Source: Daphnia pulex (taxonomy: Eukaryota; Arthropoda; Branchiopoda; Diplostraca; Daphniidae). From it: a DNA stretch of 64,000 nt. Shown here in pieces: positions 13,331-24,165 of the stretch. Each line of letters begins with the position of its first letter. The first letter of the stretch is position 1. Under the pieces are notes generated by a model, which did no database searches, had not been told where the DNA came from, and saw nothing but the letters and a program-made list of their open reading frames with translations. The DNA lies in NCBI RefSeq assembly GCF_021134715.1, contig NC_060026.1, forward strand, positions 12,701,001 to 12,765,000, read 5' to 3'. Made by a program: the position numbers and the translations under genes.

Positions 13331-14290
13331 ATACCATCGTTAAATTGAGGTTTGAAATCAAGTTGCAAATGTTCAAATTGTTTGGGATTGATGCGCATTT
13401 CAGTCTTCACTCGATCGCAATGTTCCCGTGTCGGGCAGATCAAGGTAAACCTGAGTGATGGCTTGTTGTCATTCAAAACCCACTCATTGTTCAATGAGAA
13501 ATCAGCAGATTGTACTTTGCTTGTCAACCTGGCACTGTTGAAAGGAAGGACTTGCACTTGACTGAGCTCGATTTCTTGACTGAGGAATTGCTTGAGGTGT
13601 TCGGCCACTTTTTTTCTGACGTCTTGATTCCAAATTGAAAAACTGACGCTGAGAATTCCCTGAGTGGCCGTTGGATCGTGAATAGAAACGACATTCAGAT
13701 GACTTAGCAGAGCGATTGGCGAGAAGAAATAGATTTTTTTGTGGCCTGAAGTTGTTTGACTATCGTAAATACTGACATTTACCGAGCCGTACTGCATGGA
13801 GGAAATTTTAATTGGCAGCGGTTTATCTTCGCGAATATCAGATGAGGTGGGATCAGCTCACAGGGTCAGATAATTTTTATTCTGAGGAAGCGAAACTTGT
13901 CAGAAAAAGGATCGTCGCCACTACCAGTTTCAATGACAACAAAACATCCATCTATAAATTTTCGAAACATCATCTCAATATTGTTTACAAGGATTATTTG
14001 TTAATTAATTATTTTCTCGATAATTATGCATAATTGTATTGGTTTTTCTTTAATTTTTACCTTTGAAATAGAACGTCGATCTTTTTTCGGCGTGATTCGG
14101 TGAAGAGTAGCTGAGGATGTGACGGCATGCACTCAAGGTGAAATCTACTGCCACGAAATTCTAGCTGGTCTCTTTCTTGCAGCATGGTAGATAATTCGTA
14201 ATCACGGCCACTCGCCAGCGCTTGAGGAAATGAAACATCCAGGCCATAGCCTCGCCTACCTACCCACTGATCAACCTCAACCACCCAACG
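13331..14290 (-). pseudogene. Unknown gene truncated by a MITE (3') and a duplication edge (5')
   Basis: Two minus-strand exon-like blocks. The upstream one (about 14284-14057) encodes GYGLDVSFPQALASGRDYEL, DQLEFRGSRFHLECMPSHPQ and LLFTESRRKK and ends at a GT donor. The downstream one (about 13865-13331) encodes KISSMQYGSVNVSIYD, HKKIYFFSPIALLSHLNVVS, SIWNQDVRKKVAEHLKQFL and KTEMRINPKQFEHLQLDF. Its frame then enters the MITE and stops at 13234. The upstream block starts within 10 bp of the 1.25-kb tandem duplication. Both ends are therefore cut, and I judge it a gene fragment of a family I cannot name. Confidence 0.5.
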
Positions 14291-14749
14291 CTAGAGCTGT
14301 CCTGTACCAGAAAATTAACATACACGTTATTAACCTTGCAGAAACGTAAAACCAAATTACCATAAACTAAATTCTCATCAGGGCTGTTGAAGTATTTTAT
14401 TCATACGCATCAAGAACAGATACGCAAAAAATTCGATTTGAATTCCCAACTTCTTTTTCTATGATTTTGTTTTCTTTTGTTCTGCGTGAAGATAATTTAT
14501 TTATGAAAATTAATGCATTTTTTTCCAGATGCTCAGGATTCGGACAAATTTGTCACTAAAGGCGACTAAAGGCGCGTCTGGATTCAAGTTTCCCATCTTT
14601 TGTGTGTTCAAGGTTCAGCAACTCGAATTGGATACAGCTCAAAGACGAAAATTGGAAGTGAAAGTCTCTCAGATATGGGCCCATCTGAGGAAATGAAGGA
14701 GGACACTTTTTGTTTCACTCATTTTTCGATTTTTTTTGGCGAGTAGAGA

Positions 14750-15037
14750 GGTCAGCCTGCGCGCTTTTTAGAAAAAGGCTGTAGGCTAAAGAAATTGATT
14801 TACTTTCCAGACCAAGACAAAGTAAAACTTGGTGAAAATCGGAAAAAACACCCTTTTTAACATTCCAGACTGCCTCGTTTCAAGGTGAGACGTAGCCTAG
14901 AGTGCTTAAAGAGTGTTTTTTCCGATTTTCAGCAAATTTCTTCTTTTTCTTGCTCTGGAAGGTGCATCATTTTCCTCAACCTACAGCCGTTTTCCAAAAA
15001 CAAAGAATTGCATTTTTCTGACCAGCCGCTAGATGGT
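14750..15037. mobile_element. Palindromic MITE-like block in unit 1
   Basis: Arms pair imperfectly over about 290 bp: AAAAAGGCTGTAGG against CCTACAGCCGTTTT, and CGGAAAAAACACCC against GAGTGTTTTTTCCG, with outer ends TCAGCCTGC and CTGACCAGCCGC. This is typical of a decayed fold-back element. The identical block in unit 2 is at about 15999-16286. Confidence 0.55.
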
Positions 15038-15444
15038 TTTGGACAGAAAAATCGCTGTCCCAATTTCTGTGCAGGATACACTTATTTTTAATGAAAATTG
15101 ATTAAATCAATGAAAGAAAGCTTGCTTCCTTGAGATTTAACCTTAACCTAGAATACGAAATTCGAATGATGAACTATTGAGTTATCATAACTTGTTTTGC
15201 TCTTTCTTTATTGATCTCACTCTAGGGTGGGATCTGCAGACCTGTATTCTGTTGGATCTGAGACCCAACCCACCATCCGACAGGTGAAAAGGTTCCATCA
15301 CCATCTCGATTCGTCAAGACGATATAACGGACAAACTCGTCGATATTGTCAAGGCTAACTATGAGTTGGAACTTGCCATACGTTCTGGCCAAAAATGATA
15401 AAATATTTTCTCTTAAGATTATTTATTCCCTATGTTATACTAAT

Positions 15445-15538
15445 GCTTCCACTCAGGAGTGTCCTCATCATTGATGAGGATCAAACTGAGGACCTTCATC
15501 GTGTGAAGCCGACGTGATAACCTCTACACTATGGAAAC
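15445..15538 (-). tRNA. tRNA-Val(CAC)-like sequence with insert in the T arm, unit 1 (probable pseudogene)
   Basis: Read on the minus strand it starts GTTTCCATAGTGTAGAGG and has GTTATCA (D arm), an anticodon loop TTCACAC with anticodon CAC, and a 3' end TGGAAGC that pairs fully (with one G-T) with the 5' GTTTCCA. The T arm is interrupted: CTCAG-TTTGATC is followed by about 22 extra bases containing the perfect hairpin CCTCATC-AAT-GATGAGG before CTGAG closes the stem. Normal tRNA introns sit next to the anticodon, so this is not one. It is probably a tRNA pseudogene or the head of a tRNA-derived SINE. Confidence 0.65.
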
Positions 15539-15541
15539 CCC

Positions 15542-16789
15542 GCTGTCCTGTACCAGAAAATTAACATACACGTTATTAACCTTGCAGAAACGTAAAACCA
15601 AATTACCATAAACTAAATTCTCATCAGGGCTGTTGAAGTATTTTATTCATACGCATCAAGAACAGATACGCAAAAAATTCGATTTGAATTCCCAACTTCT
15701 TTTTCTATGATTTTGTTTTCTTTTGTTCTGCGTGAAGATAATTTATTTATGAAAATTAATGCATTTTTTTTTCCAGATGCTCAGGATTCGGACAAATTTG
15801 TCACTAAAGGCGACTAAAGGCGCGTCTGGATTCAAGTTTCCCATCTTTTGTGTGTTCAAGGTTCAGCAACTCGAATTGGATACAGCTCAAAGACGAAAAT
15901 TGGAAGTGAAAGTCTCTCAGATATGGGCCCATCTGAGGAAATGAAGGAGGACACTTTTTGTTTCACTCATTTTTCGATTTTTTTTGGCGAGTAGAGAGGT
16001 CAGCCTGCGCGCTTTTTAGAAAAAGGCTGTAGGCTAAAGAAATTGATTTACTTTCCAGACCAAGACAAAGTAAAACTTGGTGAAAATCGGAAAAAAACAC
16101 CCTTTTTAACATTCCAGACTGCCTCGTTTCAAGGTGAGACGTAGCCTAGAGTGCTTAAAGAGTGTTTTTTCCGATTTTCAGCAAATTTCTTCTTTTTCTT
16201 GCTCTGGAAGGTGCATCATTTTCCTCAACCTACAGCCGTTTTCCAAAAACAAAGAATTGCATTTTTCTGACCAGCCGCTAGATGGTTTTGGACAGAAAAA
16301 TCGCTGTCCCAATTTCTGTGCAGGATACACTTATTTTTAATGAAAATTGATTAAATCAATGAAAGAAAGCTTGCTTCCTTGAGATTTAACCTTAACCTAG
16401 AATACGAAATTCGAATGATGAACTATTGAGTTATCATAACTTGTTTTGCTCTTTCTTTATTGATCTCACTCTAGGGTGGGATCTGCAGACCTGTATTCTG
16501 TTGGATCTGAGACCCAACCCACCATCCGACAGGTGAAAAGGTTCCATCACCATCTCGATTCGTCAAGACGATATAACGGACAAACTCGTCGATATTGTCA
16601 AGGCTAACTATGAGTTGGAACTTGCCATACGTTCTGGCCAAAAATGATAAAATATTTTCTCTTAAGATTATTTATTCCCTATGTTATACTAATGCTTCCA
16701 CTCAGGAGTGTCCTCATCATTGATGAGGATCAAACTGAGGACCTTCATCGTGTGAAGCCGACGTGATAACCTCTACACTATGGAAACCC
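15542..16789. repeat. 1.25-kb tandem duplication, unit 2
   Basis: Direct, adjacent copy of 14296-15541, offset by 1246 bp at the start and 1249 bp at the end because of three extra homopolymer bases. The near-identity means a very recent duplication or an assembly artefact from two alleles. Confidence 0.9.
16694..16787 (-). tRNA. tRNA-Val(CAC)-like sequence with insert in the T arm, unit 2 (probable pseudogene)
   Basis: Identical copy of the sequence at 15445-15538, carried along by the tandem duplication. The same CAC anticodon and T-arm hairpin insert are present. Confidence 0.65.
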
Positions 16790-16855
16790 TACAATAATTC
16801 TAAATAAATCTACTCCAGTCTCACAACGGTACAATGATGATCAACCACTCAAAAA

Positions 16856-17207
16856 ATTACGCCTGATCCCAATCTGCGTATCGACCAAGTTGGCGTACCA
16901 CGAATCATTACTCAAAACATGACCCTCCCTGAAATTGTGACGCCATTCACCATTGCAGAGTTGCAAGAATTGGTCCAGCGAGGTGATTTTGAAGCAAAAT
17001 ACCTCATTCGAGAAAACGGCGACCGTTTTGATCTGAAATATGTTAAGAAGTACCCTGTTATTAAGTTGGGTGACAAAGTTGAAAGAAACATTCGCGATGG
17101 CCATCTCGTCGATTCTTAATCGGCAACCTTCGTTGCGGAAAGAGGATATGATGGGACATTATGTTAAAGTGCTCCCCTGATCAACGATTCGTATCAATCC
17201 TAGCGTT
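16856..17207 (+). pseudogene. RNA polymerase II largest subunit (RPB1) fragment
   Basis: The sequence reads [40 protein letters not shown], then [16 protein letters not shown] and [12 protein letters not shown]. This is the well-conserved RPB1 stretch around the TPDPNL-DQVGVP motif. After DGHLV the frame shifts by one and continues as NRQPSLRKEDMMGHYVKVLP, where a TGA replaces the conserved Trp, then STIRINPS. It breaks off before the NADFDGDEMN active-site motif. There are no introns, so it could be a retrocopy or a decayed gene piece. It cannot encode polymerase. Confidence 0.82.
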
Positions 17208-17210
17208 GCG

Positions 17211-17732
17211 GTGGGAGACACAAAGGCGTGCTGGGATTTACTTGCTAAACTGTTCGAACTCCCGTTTTTCGAGCTACTCAAACTCACAGCCCCGTACTCT
17301 CTGCTAGTGCATCCTAGCAGAGAGATGGCAGCCGCAAAGAGTAGGCAAATTCAGGATTTACCACCGGACCTTCAGAAGGAACTGAAGGAGAGCGAGGATA
17401 CCTTGCGGCACCACGCAAACCTCGTAGAGTCGCAAAAGGCGGTGGCCAAGCAGGCAGCCAAAAGGAAGCTGTTGGTATTCCAGCAGGCCAAGTTCGCAGT
17501 TAAGGAGGCTAAGCTTGAGCGCGAACTCCAGGCGCTCGAGATTAAATGCCGCAGAACCGAGGAGACCCCAGTTCACTGTAACTGGGCTCAGGTCCCACGA
17601 GCCTACGCAGGGGTTAGTGGTATTGCACGGCAGACCGCCTCGGTTTCAGTAGCCACGAGCCGGCAGGAACTCGTCAAGGCGGCTTATTACAAGGATTTGC
17701 AATTTTTCGAAAAGCAATCGAGAAGGAAATGA
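17211..17732 (+). CDS. Coiled-coil protein of unknown family, possibly transposon-derived
   Basis: Open for 173 codons up to a stop at 17732. The first ATG in frame is at about 17325 ([20 protein letters not shown]). It is rich in Glu, Lys, Ala and Leu, with a helical segment [20 protein letters not shown] and a C-terminus [12 protein letters not shown]. No retroviral zinc knuckle or protease motif is visible. A GT-AG intron can be placed after the stop region at about 17852-17918, and the exon with this intron is repeated downstream. It abuts the RPB1 relic directly. It may be a gag-like fragment or a captured exon. I do not recognise it. Confidence 0.35.
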   Translation: MGDTKACWDLLAKLFELPFFELLKLTAPYSLLVHPSREMAAAKSRQIQDLPPDLQKELKESEDTLRHHANLVESQKAVAKQAAKRKLLVFQQAKFAVKEAKLERELQALEIKCRRTEETPVHCNWAQVPRAYAGVSGIARQTASVSVATSRQELVKAAYYKDLQFFEKQSRRK

Positions 17733-17919
17733 ACACTGTTTTTCAATACTACGACCTTTACGCCAACTATCGTCATCTGGTTCTCCTTTGTGACGTCATG
17801 ACTGCCAAGGGTGATTTGATGCCCTTTAAAAATCGACAGACAGGTATATTCAATCTGTTTTTATCGCATTTCTCTAATCGATTTCTTTAATTGGTTTTAT
17901 ATTGTATTGTTTTTCCAGC
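17499..17919. repeat. Exon-plus-intron tandem duplication, unit 1
   Basis: GTTAAGGAGGCTAAGCTTGA through TGTATTGTTTTTCCAG. Repeated at 17930-18348 about 432 bp further on, with a few substitutions. Both copies include TTTGTGACGTCATGACT. Confidence 0.85.
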
Positions 17920-17929
17920 TTAGCCTCCG

Positions 17930-18348
17930 GTTAAGGAGGCTAAGCTTGAGCGCGAACGCCAGGCGCTCGAGATTAAACGCCGCAGAACCGAAGAGGTCAG
18001 TTCACTGTTACTGGGCTCAGGTCCCACGAGCCTACGCATGGGTTAGTGGTATTGCACGGCAGACCGCCTCGGTTCCAGTACTAGCCACGAGCTGGCAGGA
18101 ACTCGTCAAGGCGGCTTATTACAAGGATTTGCAATTTTTCGAAAAGCAATCGAGAAGGAAATGAACACTGTTTTTCAATACTACGACCTTTACGCCAACT
18201 ATCGTCATCTGGTTCTCCTTTGTGACGTCATGACTATCAAGGGTGATTCCATTTAACAGCATCGACAGACAGGTATATTCAATCTGTTTTTATCGCATTT
18301 CTCTAATCGATTTCTTTAATCGGTTTTATATTGTATTGTTTTTCTAGG
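17930..18348 (+). pseudogene. Exon-plus-intron tandem duplication, unit 2 (second coiled-coil exon)
   Basis: Copy of 17499-17919. The frame is shifted at its start (a small deletion near GAGGTCAGTTCACTG) but reopens over [20 protein letters not shown] and ends in the same [12 protein letters not shown] stop at 18164. The intron-like tail ends TTTTTCTAG at 18348 before GATACTGGTGCCG. Confidence 0.5.
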
Positions 18349-18351
18349 ATA

Positions 18352-19013
18352 CTGGTGCCGAAAAGTGCAAACAGGAGATTGTTATATTCCAATTAGTTTT
18401 GGCACTGTATTGGGTACAGGGCCCTTCCTCCCCTCAATTTATTATTAATATTCGTTCACGGGCTCACACACCCACTCTCACATACAATTATTTTCATAAA
18501 TAGGTTTCATAAAATTGTAATAACAAATAAAGTCACAATTAAAGAAAAAGCGAAAAATGTATTTTTTTTTCAGTTTACGGCAAAATAACAATTTAAAGAG
18601 AAATTAAAATTTAAATATCTCCTAAACTATTAAAGCGATAATTCTGAAAATTTCAGAATCACTTTTTTTGGCCTATCTTTACCCAACCCCCAAAAATGAA
18701 TAGAATCCCAATTTTGACGGCGCCATATATCGATCGGCAGATTTCGCGTGCCTGATGTCGCTGTGTAGGATAATTCATCATGTTAAATAATTAGTTGTAA
18801 GTAATTAGTAGGGTATACTGTGCACATAAAGTGAACATATATTTAACTCTGATTCAATTGTTCTTTCCTTTGTTTGGCGCAGTAAAAGTTATCTATTCGT
18901 GAGCAGACGTCAGTTGTTTGTTGTTGTTGCCGAGACACCAAGCAAAAATGTATTTATTCTTAGGTCACGCCTATTGCACCTCACCGGTGAGGTACTCCAA
19001 TGCCCAATACTGG
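18352..19013. other. No gene seen
   Basis: AT-rich sequence with an AATAAA near 18526 that could serve as a poly(A) signal for the transcript above. At about 18970 is an extra partial copy of the CTATTGCACCTCACCG end of the element that follows. Confidence 0.4.
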
Positions 19014-19417
19014 CTATTGCACCTCACCGCGGCGTTGCCAAGTTTTAATATTTTTTCAAAATTTATTTTTCGCCTGCCAAATTATTTGTCACCTCGTTTA
19101 AACTTTTTGCCTCTTTCTTCGCAATTGCCTCGTTCAATTGGATTCGCAATTTCTCGTTAATCAATTGGTTTGATTAACTATGCTTATTTGTTATTTAATA
19201 TTTATGGTGTGCATAAAGGAAAAGGGAATGATAGAAAAAAGGAAAACACAATAAGAACGAGGCAATTGCGAAGAAAGAGGCAAAAAGTTTAAGAACGAGG
19301 CAATTGCGAACACAATAACAAGTTAGGCAAACGAAAAAATACACAAATAATTTTGCAGACGAAAAATAATTTTTGAAAAATATTAAAACTTGGCAACGCC
19401 GCGGTGAGGTGCAATAG
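19014..19417. mobile_element. Fold-back element with long inverted ends
   Basis: About 404 bp. The left arm, CTATTGCACCTCACCGCGGC onward (19014-19075), and its complement at 19355-19417 share GCACCTCACCGCGGCGTTGC and CCAAGTTTTAATATTTTT. Further inside, AAACTTTTTGCCTCTTTCTT near 19100 pairs with AAGAAAGAGGCAAAAAGTTT near 19272. No coding frame is present. A solo copy of the tip lies just outside at 18971. This is a MITE or fold-back transposon; I cannot assign the superfamily and see no clear target duplication. Confidence 0.75.
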
Positions 19418-20529
19418 ATTTTACCTTATTGTTATTGCTAAAGTGTATTTCTACATTTTCCACAAAATTCAAAAGTTAATTTCTGTTTTCTGTTTTGTTT
19501 CATAGTTTTGTTCACAGTTACTTACTTGCTATGCTAAACATTTCATTTTCATGTAAGTTATCACATTAGTAGTCAGTTTGCAATTTTTACCCCCACAACA
19601 CAATTCTGTGGATATTATCAACAGCTAAATGTGTATTTTTTCAAGTATGAGAATTAAGATTTGCATTAGTATAGAAACATTTATATTGAGAGCTAACGGA
19701 AAGCATCCATGATTGAGTATTTTGTGAGTGGAAGAAGTATTAATCTAAAATTTTTTATGAATGTATTCGTTTTTTTCTAGCATTATATTCCAAGATGAAT
19801 ATTGATTCTCACTTATTTTGTGTAATCTGAATTATAGAACCCAAGATAAATGCATCACTGACAACCTGCAGCAGAATGTAAGCACAGTTTAAATTGGCTA
19901 GGAAGAAGCAGGACAATATTAAGGTGAAGCGGTCACGTAGAGTGAGTGCATTAAACAACCCCTTTTTATTATTAAACATAAAACCATAATTTCATTAAAA
20001 CAGATACCATTATCCATTAGGGGAAAAACTTGTCGAGTCTGTTGCAGAAAAAGGGCATGGTATAGGCGATCGTATGAAAACTGATCGTTGAAATTCTCTA
20101 CAAAAGAGGCGATTATATAGCCTACAGCTGCAGTTCACGGTACGTTAGACTTGCCATTCCTATACGTTTATTGACTTGTTGGTGTTCTTTATTATCAGTA
20201 GATTAGGTGTTGGCTCTCGAAATTCCTCTGATATTGCGATTTTTTTACTACTAGTCCTGATACGGACATTTTCGTAACCCCTTAATGTTTTTGTGTAGTG
20301 CGCCAGCGTTTACATCAGAGGAAAATGCATCCGACATTGAAGATCGCCAAATCTTCCCAACCAATTTAGCCGGTAATAAAACGGGTTCTCTTTTATATTT
20401 GGTCAATCACCCCAGCTGAACTCTTTCAACTCGGATGTAGATTGAATTGCACTTGGAGGTACACGATAAGCGTACGTAAGTGACACCACTGCTGTAAGAT
20501 AGTACTGTAAGAACTTTTTCGACGATAAG
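19418..20529. other. No gene seen; upstream of the CUB gene
   Basis: AT-rich DNA without a supported frame. The part next to 20530 is the presumptive promoter of the CUB-type gene. A short donor-like TACGTAAGTG at 20474 could end a 5' untranslated exon. Confidence 0.4.
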
Positions 20530-22841
20530 ATGACAAAAGTTTTACTTCTTTCTGTTTGGCTAATGTTACAACTGAAACTGAGTCAGTCATTTAGTAGCGA
20601 AGAAGAACTTAACAGACAAGATTCAGATGAGTATATTTTGCTAATGCGTTTTAGATTCTTGCCTTTTCCGTGGAACGCATTTTACTATTAGCCGAGAGCT
20701 CCAGTTCTAGGTATTCGTTTTGAATTTTCTGATTCAATTCTTATTAACAATATGTTTGTGGACTTGTTGGTCTGATTATTCCAGCTCATACGAATAAGGT
20801 CGAACTATCAACAGGCAGCAGTCCATCGCCAATAATGCTGTGGCAGCACCCAATGAAAGTGAGTAGAGTTTATTTCATTTCAAATACCATTTTACGAAGC
20901 TAAAATAATAATCTAACAATAATTGTGTTTGCGTATTAAGATGTTGAAGAAGAAAACAATCAGCCATCAGAAGGCCGTTTGTCCCTCGGTAGTTTAGACT
21001 TTAGGTACGTTCAATACCGGTATTTTCAATAATCGATTTTTACCCGGAAGTACATGGAGACCCTTCGGCGGCCTGGCTAATCGAATTTCAATTACCTACA
21101 ACCCTAATATGGGAAATTCTTTCGAGACCTTTGATTCCTGTACTTCACCGAGTCCCAGTGGTGATGCGGGAATCTGTGTACCAGGATCCGTTTGTTCCCT
21201 TTTTGGTGGTCGGCCAAGTGAGTCTTGCCCTTTAGGCAAAATTTGTTGCATCAGTAAGAATACCAGTAATTTTTCTTTTCCGCTTTCATATTTTGTGTTT
21301 CTAATTCTTCCCCTTTGATAGATACGGTCAACAAATGTGGTGGAGCTGTCACACTCAATAACACGTATTGGCATTCTCCAACCACGCCCATATCTGATTA
21401 CTCAACTTGCGCACTGACCGTGAGAACAGATTACAAGCTCGCGGAACAAATGAAAAAGCCAATTTGTCAAATTCGGCAAGTCCTTTTTGATTTCGCTTTC
21501 CTGAAAAAAAAATCCAATTACTAATATAATTTTACCATTAGTTTGGATTTTGTATCATTCAATACCGCCCAGCCGACAGCTGGAACGTGCACGGACACTT
21601 TTCAAGTTTGTGGGGTCACAACAGTGGCACCCATTATTTGTGGTGACAGCACAGTAAGCACAGATATTAATAAAATGTTACTTTAAATACTTACGAACGA
21701 ATTTTATTGTATCACCTTTTATTATTTCAGTGTACCTCGACCTTCCATCGTCGGTCCTTACTCCCAGCAATGTCCAGCTCATGTTCAGTTTTGGAGCTGT
21801 GACAGCTACCCGATCATGGAACATCAAAATTGCGATGCTCCCCTGTGGCGCCTCCTACCTCGGTAAACCAGCATTCATTCAATTAATCAAACAAAATTGC
21901 AATTGCTGTTGATTAATTCTATTTATTTGGTTGCTATAGCTCCCGTGGATTGTCTTCAGTATTTCACTGATCCTACTGGAAGAGTCATGTCTTTTAATTG
22001 GCAAGGCGTCGCTGTTAGTGCCACCCGTCAAATAAACAACCAACATTACAACATCTGCTTCAGAACTGAGCTTGTCTCATTAAAATTAAAGGTTATTATT
22101 TACTAAGCACAAATTTACCAATTTTCATATTCAAATTTTGTTTTATTTGATTGAGGTGAGACAGAGAGCGGCCCAGATGTGCTTTTCAGTCTGCTCGGTT
22201 TTGAACGGGGACGCATTTTCTATTACTACACCCACCAGCACTGCTGCCGCTCTTGCCGCCATTGCTGTTACTACAGCCACAGCAAATCTCGCAGCTGCCC
22301 AAGCTCATCTAGCCGTTACCCAGGCCGGTATTAATCCACTTGTTCCAACAACAGCCCAGTACCTGGCCGTTATCAATGCAAACACCGCCGTGAGAGACAG
22401 TCAAGCCGCCCTTTCAGCTGCCCAAACTACTTTCGCTACAGCGACTGCTACGGCCGCTTCTCACTCTGGTGTGGGCATAAGTGCGGTGAATGAAGTTAAC
22501 ATGGCCACCTGCCTTTATGATTTTCTTGTCATCGCCGGTGCCCGAGATGCTGCTAATGATGAAGCCGATCGTTACTGTGGGAACGCCCTGAATCCAGCCG
22601 CTAACCCTTTGACGACAAACGTCCAAGTTTGTAGTAAGTTTGACGTTGTTAGATTTGTTTGACAGTGAAATAATAATTTGAAAGATGAGAGATATTATTT
22701 GATTCAGCTTTGATTAAGCCGTTCAAGATCAGTTACGGGACGGATGGGACGGAAGGCGCGGTGGTTACCGGAACGAATATTCTTCCGGCGCCAGCTGATA
22801 CACACAACACTGGATTCTGCTTGGATTATCAAGAGAAGTAG
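20530..22841 (+). CDS. Secreted CUB-type protein with alanine-rich insert
   Basis: ATG at 20530 gives a signal peptide (MTKVLLLSVWLMLQLKLSQS) and a donor after 20630. The next one or two exons are uncertain because the candidate exon at 20785 has an in-frame stop. From about 21000 the model is good: FNTGIFNNRFLPGSTWRPFG, then a Cys-rich clip-like segment (DSCTSPSPSGDAGICVPGSV, ESCPLGKICCI), then CUB blocks typical of a large arthropod secreted family (KCGGAVTLNNTYWHSP, CQIRLDFVSFN, CGDST, WNIKIAMLPCG, PVDCLQYFTDPTGRVMSFNW, YNICFRTEL). The last part is GDAFSITTP, about 80 residues rich in Ala and Thr, then CLYDFLVIAGARDAANDEAD, RYCGNALN, PFKISYGTDGTEG and a stop at 22839-22841. Introns are 60-80 bp. 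It is probably an extracellular binding protein. Confidence 0.72.
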
Positions 22842-23363
22842 ACTGTCGACAGTGATACGATTTCATTTTGGTCTTTATAACTTGATACAGTAATTAATAT
22901 TTATCTGTTATTAACGAGACGATTCCAAAGAGGTTCTGGTTTTTTGTCTCGACGGTCGACTTTGAATAATAATAAGCAACATTTGACTTTGAGATTTGGA
23001 TTTTAACATTTCTGTCTTGTTAAACTCTTTTTTACGTAAAACACCAAATAACCGTGCGACCCAGTTTCTTTAATACTTTAATGCATGAAATGTTAGCTAG
23101 TTGTTGTAGTTTTTAGAATTTTAGTGCCGCAAAAAATAAATCAAATAAAATGCGGTTATACGTTTAATCTTTTTCTAGGTGAGGCAAGTCGGAATCAATG
23201 GTACCCCTTAGAAATGAGATTATACATTGCAGAATGCCGATGCATAATATTGGTGGCAACACAAATGGACTACAATGAAAATCTGCAATCGTAAGTAGTA
23301 TATTTCCCAAAAGAATACATTTTGTCAATATTCATTGAAGATTTCTAGGATAAATTGAGAGTT
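22842..23363. other. 3' flanking sequence between convergent genes
   Basis: AATAAA-like signals occur near 23136. No gene supported. Confidence 0.4.
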
Positions 23364-24165
23364 CTAATAACCTCCAGCAGACTGAGGAGGGGCGCCATAA
23401 GAGGCCATTGGGGCTGGCTGGTGAGATTGCGCCATAGGAGGAGCATATCCTCCGAAAGAAGACATTGCTGGGATCGGCTGTTGATAGGATTGGGCAGCTG
23501 GAGCTGGCTGATGATAAGATTGCGCCATCGGAGCAGGAGCATGATGACCCCCGCTCGATCCTCCATAGCCCCCAGCTTGGCTATGTCCCCCTCCATACGG
23601 AGATGTTGGAATCGGCTGCGGATGCGATTGAGCAGGTGCTGAATGAACATGAATGTGGACTGGCGCACCTCCTGAAGATCCTTCGTAACCATGGCCTCCA
23701 GCTGATGGCCCGTGACTTCCGCCGTAGTTTCCACCTCCTCCACCGTAAGAAGGAGCGGGAGCAGGAACTGGTCTAGGTGCTGGTGGGCGATGGACAGGTG
23801 GTGGTGAATAGACCATCACCGGCTGTGGTGCGGGAACGTAAATGATTTGCTGAGGAGCAGCGCCGTATCCTCCGCCACCGTGACTCATACCTCCGCCGTA
23901 GCCTCCGCCTAATTAAAATTGTTCAAAGATTGTAATCTGAATAATAGTCTAACTTTATGCAAATCAATTCTTGTGTGAAAGGGCAGTTTTAGACCAACCT
24001 CGTCCTTTTCCTTTGGTCGCATCAGTGCCATGGACTAGCGCTAAGCCGAGCAGCACAAAACATTTAAACGAAATCATATCAACCTACATTTCAAAACATA
24101 AATACAATGTAAGTTTTATAGCATTGAGAATATCAGTATAGTTAATGTGTTAGTACCTTAACCAT
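23364..24165 (-). CDS. Gly/Tyr/Pro-rich cuticle-like secreted protein
   Basis: Minus-strand exons are 24157-24165 (only MVK), 23999-24083 and 23364-23908. The start gives MVKVDMISFKCFVLLGLALV, a signal peptide split after three codons. That tiny first exon is a well-known arrangement in arthropod cuticle genes. The mature part is low-complexity: GGGYGGGMSHGGGGYG, APQPVMVYSPPPVHRPPAP, repeated MAQSYHQPAPAAQSYQQP-type units and SAGGY at the end. There are no cysteines and no Rebers-Riddiford chitin-binding consensus, so a structural matrix role is an inference from composition. A TATA box lies about 75 bp upstream of the ATG. Confidence 0.78.

Larger units (their letters stand above)
14296..15541. 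repeat. 1.25-kb tandem duplication, unit 1
   Basis: Starts GCTGTCCTGTACCAG and ends TATGGAAACCC. It is nearly identical to unit 2, which follows directly. The units differ only in homopolymer lengths that I can see (T run before CCAGATGCTCAGG, A run in CGGAAAAAACACC). Content: an unrecognised 55-codon frame (LKATKGASGFKFPIFCVFK), a palindromic MITE-like block and a tRNA-Val-like sequence. Confidence 0.9.

Noticed and set aside
18958-19160. Open frame beginning MYLFLGHAYCTSPVR
   Set aside because: Lies almost wholly within the fold-back element arm and has no homology.
23345-23776. Open frames on the plus strand and in other minus frames opposite the cuticle-like gene
   Set aside because: They are shadows of the biased GGN/CCN codons of the Gly/Pro-rich gene; only the 23364-23908 frame joins a signal peptide by good splice sites.
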